Assembly: GCA_001717545.1 (NCBI GenBank)
Contig: CP017039.1
Location: 2,480,001 to 2,544,000 of the forward strand
Source: Anaerolineaceae bacterium oral taxon 439
Lineage (GTDB): Bacteria; Chloroflexota; Anaerolineae; Anaerolineales; Anaerolineaceae
Length of the DNA: 64,000 bases
Reading direction: 5' to 3'
In this document: positions 60,145 to 64,000 of the stretch, piece after piece
Layout of the letters: each line of letters starts with the position of its first letter
Position numbering within the stretch: the first letter of the stretch is position 1
The notes under the pieces: generated by a model
What the model was told of the DNA's origin: nothing
Databases searched by the model: none
Seen by the model: the letters and a program-made list of their open reading frames with translations, nothing else
Program-made: the position numbers and the translations under genes

Positions 60145-61494
60145 TCAATGATCCGGGGTTCCCGGGCGGGGCGCCTCGAACGCACGGCCGGTCAGGCCCT
60201 CGATCCACTCCCGGACCTTTTTTTCATATCCGAGCTGACCCGGACGGTAGAAACCGCCGGCGACCCCGGACGGAAGATACTGCTGTTCGACGTAATGATT
60301 CGGGAAGTCATGCGGATAGCGGTATCCGGCGCCATGGCCAAAGCCTTTCGCGTCGCGCGACGGGTCCATCAGGTGAACCGGGACGGCGCCGGCCCCGTCT
60401 TGCTGAATCCGGTTCATCGCATCGAAAATCGCCATCGTCGAATTCGATTTCGGAGCGGTCGCGACGTAAAGAATCGCTTCCGCGATCGGGTAATACCCCT
60501 CCGGCATGCCGACGAATTCAAACGCCTGGATCGCCGCGGTCACGACGACGAGCGCGTTCGGATCCGCCAGTCCGACGTCTTCGCAGGCCGAAATCGCCAG
60601 CCGCCGCAGGATAAAACGCGGTTCCTCGCCGGCAATCAGCATCTTCGCCGCCCAATACAGCGCGGCGTCAGGGTCCGATCCGCGCAGCGACTTGATAAAC
60701 GCGGAAATCGTATCGTAATGATAATCGCCGGCTTTATCGTAGCTGACCGCGCGTTTCTGAATCGATTCTTCCGCGATCCCGCGGGTAACGACGATCCCGC
60801 CCCGTCCGTCGGGTTCAGTACTTTCGACGGCTAACTCGATCCCGTTCAACAGGCTGCGCGCGTCGCCATTGCACAAATCGAGAAAAATCCGCCGCGCCGC
60901 TTCGTCCAGGACGATCTCCCGCCCGCCATAACCTCGTTCCGGATCGGTCAGGACTCGATCGATAATCGCGTTCAGCGATTCCTCCGAAAGCGGCTTCAGC
61001 TCAAAAATCCGGGACCGCGATAACAGCGCGCGGTTCACTTCGAAATACGGATTCTCCGTCGTCGCCCCGATCAGCGTAATCAGCCCCGATTCGACATGAG
61101 GAAGGAGAGCGTCCTGCTGCGACTTGTTCCAGCGATGAACCTCGTCTACGAATAAGATCGTCCGCTCGCGGTAAAGCCGCCTTCGCTCCTCCGCCCCGGA
61201 AATAACCTTCCGAAGCTCGGCAACGCCGGCTAAAACGGCGGAAACCGCTTCAAAGCGCGCTTTCGACTGCGCCGCGATCAGCCGCGCCAGCGTCGTTTTT
61301 CCGGTTCCGGGCGGCCCATACAGGAGAATCGAGGAAAAAAGGCGGTCGCTTTCGATCGCGCGGCGAAGTAATTTGCCCTTACCGAGGATATGCTCCTGTC
61401 CGGCGAATTCGTCGAACGTCCGCGGGCGCATTCGCGCCGCTAACGGCGCGCTGCGTTCCGAGGCTTCCTGCGCGCTGAATTCAAAAATATCCAT
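60145..61494 (-). CDS. rarA: Replication-associated recombination protein RarA/MgsA
   Basis: A clamp-loader-like AAA+ ATPase of 449 residues: RPRTFDEFAGQEHILG, Walker A LLYGPPGTGKTTLARL, Walker B ILFVDEVHRWNK, sensor 1 LIGATTENPYFEVN and the C-terminal MgsA domain (SAFIKSLRGSDPDAALYWAAKML, then QQYLPSGVAG). It acts at stalled replication forks with SSB. ATG 61494 is chosen over a GTG 21 bases upstream. The following aldo/keto reductase gene lies upstream on the same strand, about 30 bases away. Confidence 0.95.
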   Translation of the reverse strand: MDIFEFSAQEASERSAPLAARMRPRTFDEFAGQEHILGKGKLLRRAIESDRLFSSILLYGPPGTGKTTLARLIAAQSKARFEAVSAVLAGVAELRKVISGAEERRRLYRERTILFVDEVHRWNKSQQDALLPHVESGLITLIGATTENPYFEVNRALLSRSRIFELKPLSEESLNAIIDRVLTDPERGYGGREIVLDEAARRIFLDLCNGDARSLLNGIELAVESTEPDGRGGIVVTRGIAEESIQKRAVSYDKAGDYHYDTISAFIKSLRGSDPDAALYWAAKMLIAGEEPRFILRRLAISACEDVGLADPNALVVVTAAIQAFEFVGMPEGYYPIAEAILYVATAPKSNSTMAIFDAMNRIQQDGAGAVPVHLMDPSRDAKGFGHGAGYRYPHDFPNHYVEQQYLPSGVAGGFYRPGQLGYEKKVREWIEGLTGRAFEAPRPGTPDH

Positions 61495-61525
61495 AAATTC
61501 CGCTTTTAAGCCCACCGCCGCCCGG

Positions 61526-62368
61526 TTACCAGGTCATCGCGGTTTCGACTTTTTCCGGGCTTCCCGGGTTCCCGATCAGCGCTTTCCCAGTATCGAGCGA
61601 CGCTAACCGTTCCATCTCGTTATCCGAAAGCGCGAAATCGAAGATGCGGATATTCGCTTGAATCCGGTCCGGGTGAACCGATTTGGGGATCACGGAGATG
61701 CCGGACTGAACCAGGAAACGAAGGAGGATCTGACCTGCCGTCTTTCCATGCGCCGCGGCAATCGTTCGAACGATGGGCTCCTCGAACATCTGGTTCGCGC
61801 GTCCCTGCCCCAACGGCGAATACGCCTGAGGCGCGACGCCGTATTTCGCGAGCCACCGACGCGCCGTTTTCCGCTGGCAGTACAGATGCGTTTCGATCTG
61901 ATTCACCGCAGGACAGACCTTATTAAAAGTAATCAGGTCGATCAGCCGGTCGGGGTCCATATTCGAAACGCCGATCGCGCGGATCTTTCCCGCGGCATAG
62001 TATTCTTCAAGGACCCGCCAGGCCGCGTACACGTTGCCAAACGGCCAATGCAGCAGGACAAGATCCAGATAATCCATCCCCAGCTTCCGCAGCGACCCGT
62101 CCAGGCTCGCGCGGCAATCCTCCGTTTCGAAACTCCGGAACCAGACCTTCGTCGTAACGAACAGCTCCTCGCGGGCGACGCCGCAATTCTTAATCGCCGC
62201 GCCCACCGCCGCTTCGTTATCATAAAATTGCGCCGTGTCGATCAGGCGGTACCCGGCCCCGATCGCAGTCGTCACGCTCCGTTCGCATTCGGCCGGGTCT
62301 TTCACTTTATACGTTCCAAATCCAAAAACCGGCATCTCTACGCCGTTATTCAATTTAATTTTTTCCAT
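61526..62368 (-). CDS. Aldo/keto reductase
   Basis: An NADPH-dependent reductase of 280 residues with a TIM barrel: VPVFGFGTYKV-like start (MPVFGFGTYKV), the tetrad residues Asp in YRLIDTAQFYDNE (Asp and Tyr), Lys in LFVTTKVWF and His in LVLLHWPFG. The cofactor-binding IPKSVHPDRIQAN is near residue 240. It reduces small aldehydes or ketones, such as methylglyoxal or 2,5-diketogluconate. The start at 62368 follows AAGGAG by about 12 bases; a TTG 24 bases upstream is an alternative. Confidence 0.93.
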   Translation of the reverse strand: MEKIKLNNGVEMPVFGFGTYKVKDPAECERSVTTAIGAGYRLIDTAQFYDNEAAVGAAIKNCGVAREELFVTTKVWFRSFETEDCRASLDGSLRKLGMDYLDLVLLHWPFGNVYAAWRVLEEYYAAGKIRAIGVSNMDPDRLIDLITFNKVCPAVNQIETHLYCQRKTARRWLAKYGVAPQAYSPLGQGRANQMFEEPIVRTIAAAHGKTAGQILLRFLVQSGISVIPKSVHPDRIQANIRIFDFALSDNEMERLASLDTGKALIGNPGSPEKVETAMTW

Positions 62369-62535
62369 CCTGTAAATATTCTCCTTTTTCAAAATCCGCG
62401 CGGTCGTAAGCTGATTATACCCTCCGCGCGCCGCTAAACGCCGAACCGGACCAAATCGGCAGAACGGGACCTGAGATTCGTCTATACTTTACGTGACTTT
62501 CATTAGGGAATGCGGATTTTTGACGCAATCTTAGC

Positions 62536-62541
62536 TATAAT
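62536..62541 (+). promoter_or_regulatory. -10 element of the 5'-nucleotidase gene
   Basis: Perfect TATAAT 49 bases before the start codon; no convincing -35 element at the right distance. Confidence 0.45.
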
Positions 62542-62590
62542 TAAGCTGAAAGCACGGCCAATCACTATTTCAGACCAGAAAGGAAATCTT

Positions 62591-64000
62591 ATGAAAAATC
62601 GAATACTCTCTATTGTTCTCGTCGTTGTTCTTCTCGCCGCGACAGTCCTGACCGTCAGCGCACAGGACCTTGAACCGATTACGCTCACGATCATAGGGAC
62701 CAACGACATACACGCCAACTATGCTGAAACGCCGGATCGGGTCGACGAAGGCCAGGTCGCCACGACCGGGAAGATCGGCTACGCAAAAATCAGCGCCTAT
62801 AAGAAAGCGCTTGAGGAAAACGGGCCGGTCCTTCTCCTCGACGGCGGCGATACGACGCATGGACAGGTCTTCGCGACGCTCATGCAGGGCGAATCGATTA
62901 TCATGCTCATGAACGAAGCCGGATACGACGCGATGGTTCCCGGGAATCATGACTTCAATTATGGCTATGAGCAGCTGCGCGAGCTCGAATACATGGCGGA
63001 GTTCCCGATCCTGGCGGCGAACGTTGTTTTCGCCGATACCGGGATGAGCCTGCTCCCCGAATATTCGATCCTGGCGATCGACGGGATCAAAGTCGGCGTC
63101 TTCGGTATCGCCACGCCGGAAACGCTGTATAAGAGCTCGCCGATTAATACGAAAGGCCTCGAATTCCTCGACCCGGCTGAAACCGCCGCGAAAATGGCCG
63201 AATTCCTCGATCCGCATGTCGACGTCGTCGTCTGCCTGACGCATATGGGGATCGACGAAGGAAGCGAATTCGTCAGCACCGATATCGCGGAAGCGACCGA
63301 TAAAATTGACGTTATTATCGACGGCCATAGCCACACGAAGCTTGAAAAACCGATTATGATCGGAGACACCATGATCGTTCAGGCGGGCGAACACGGCCGT
63401 TTCCTGGATCAGGTTGAAATCGAGCTCCAGCCGGCGTCCGAGCGAACCGGACGCATGGAAATCCTGAATAAAAGCGCCAGGCTGGTCTCGTTTGAAGACC
63501 TGCTCGATCTTGAGCCCGATCCGGAGATCGTCGAAACGATCGCGGCGATCGATAAATTGATCGACGAGGTCGCGAGCGTCGTCGTCGGAGAATCGGCGAT
63601 CGATCTCGACGGAGAACGCGAAACGAACCGGGCGAGCGAAACCAATTTAGGAGACCTGACGACCGACGCCATGCTCGAAGCGACCGGCGCCGACGTCGCG
63701 ATTACGAACGGCGGCGGTATCCGCGCGTCGATCCCCGCCGGCGATATCACGGTCGGTCAGATTATTACGACCTTCCCGTTCGGGAATTACGTCGTAACCC
63801 TCGAAACGACGGGGCAGGATCTCCTCGACGCCATGGAACATGGGCTAAGGGTTTATCCTGAACCGAACGGCGGCTTCCCACAGATCGCCGGAATGACCGT
63901 CAAGTTTGATCCCGCCAGGGAACCCGGCTCCCGTGTCGTTGAACTCCTCGTCAACGGCGAACCGGTCGATCCGGAAAAGACCTATATCATGGCGACAAAT
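62591..64000 (+). CDS. Secreted 5'-nucleotidase / cyclic phosphodiesterase (UshA-like), truncated by window edge
   Basis: An open frame of 470 codons runs off the right edge. A signal peptide (MKNRILSIVLVVVLLAATVLTVSAQ) is followed by the metallophosphoesterase domain: TIIGTNDIHANY, LLDGGDTTHG, VPGNHDFNYG, CLTHMGIDEG and IDGHSHT, the full two-metal site. The C-terminal nucleotidase domain starts near residue 335 with ETNLGDLTTDAMLEATGADV and NGGGIRASIPAGDIT. It removes phosphate from extracellular nucleotides. AAAGGAAA lies before ATG 62591. The end of the protein is missing, so a cell-wall anchor or membrane tail cannot be judged. Confidence 0.93.
   Translation, partial: MKNRILSIVLVVVLLAATVLTVSAQDLEPITLTIIGTNDIHANYAETPDRVDEGQVATTGKIGYAKISAYKKALEENGPVLLLDGGDTTHGQVFATLMQGESIIMLMNEAGYDAMVPGNHDFNYGYEQLRELEYMAEFPILAANVVFADTGMSLLPEYSILAIDGIKVGVFGIATPETLYKSSPINTKGLEFLDPAETAAKMAEFLDPHVDVVVCLTHMGIDEGSEFVSTDIAEATDKIDVIIDGHSHTKLEKPIMIGDTMIVQAGEHGRFLDQVEIELQPASERTGRMEILNKSARLVSFEDLLDLEPDPEIVETIAAIDKLIDEVASVVVGESAIDLDGERETNRASETNLGDLTTDAMLEATGADVAITNGGGIRASIPAGDITVGQIITTFPFGNYVVTLETTGQDLLDAMEHGLRVYPEPNGGFPQIAGMTVKFDPAREPGSRVVELLVNGEPVDPEKTYIMATN

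Noticed and set aside
1-64000. tRNA, rRNA, CRISPR arrays and prophage genes
   Set aside because: I looked for TPsiC-type GGTTCGA segments in a cloverleaf context, regularly spaced repeats and phage structural genes, and saw none that hold up. A GGTTCGA at about 34156 has no cloverleaf around it.

Overview
The window looks like a chromosomal segment of a fermentative, carbohydrate-using bacterium. The best guess is the Chloroflexota, class Anaerolineae. This is an inference from the mix of genes: many sugar ABC importers, stand-alone ChlI/ChlD-like ATPases, C39-like envelope proteins, GT39-type membrane glycosyltransferases, and a moderately high GC content with frequent CGN and GAN codons. 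No rRNA or tRNA gene and no CRISPR array was seen, so the assignment is unproven.

Layout. 1-1179: two secreted small proteins, AT-rich, one cut by the left edge. 1392-6983: a UgpB/MalK-type importer operon with an alkaline-phosphatase-superfamily phosphodiesterase inside it and an operator-like palindrome in its promoter. 7111-9336: a large membrane protein of PTPS-related/GT-C type. 9566-17459: a LacI-controlled divergon. One arm is lacI plus a three-gene sugar importer with no ATPase. The other arm is an amidohydrolase, a GH4 glycosidase and a PfkB kinase. Both divergent promoters carry the same LacI-type operator. 17450-33631: a 14-gene surface-polysaccharide cluster, all on the minus strand. 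It holds a GDP-fucose-synthase-like gene, a Wzm/Wzt exporter, a capsule-type transferase, a methyltransferase, a PseB-like dehydratase, an RmlD-like reductase, a NeuB-like synthase, an SpsF-like cytidylyltransferase and five glycosyltransferases. 33632-34328: a long non-coding region with promoters for both sides and a possible insertion-sequence remnant. 34329-39304: an Opp/Dpp-type importer (binding protein and two permeases, no ATPases) with a YtcJ-like amidohydrolase. 39406-41389: an AT-richer DapA-family aldolase and IclR regulator pair.

41401-49593 is mainly core genes: metG-cysS-rlmB, an MFS transporter, an AI-2E-family protein and a LysM/M23 endopeptidase. 49676-51714: a ChlI-like AAA+ ATPase and a VWA protein. 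51866-55100: three consecutive M42 aminopeptidases. 55173-60081: a four-gene block of envelope proteins (orphan binding lipoprotein, two-TM protein, C39-like protein that has lost its catalytic residues, and an HEYTH metalloprotease) that ends in an intrinsic terminator. 60145-62368: rarA and an aldo/keto reductase. 62591 to the right edge: a secreted 5'-nucleotidase, truncated by the window.

The two best candidates for undescribed biology are these. (1) The nonulosonic-acid section of the polysaccharide cluster has a 4-ketoreductase where the aminotransferase and acetyltransferase would be expected, which predicts a 9-deoxy sugar with no nitrogen at C7. (2) The 55173-60081 envelope block combines a pseudo-C39 protein with an unassigned gluzincin-like protease, and is preceded by two mutually exclusive hairpins. 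Three separate ABC operons also place a stem-loop between genes or lack ATPase genes, which suggests that one MalK-type ATPase may serve several importers.
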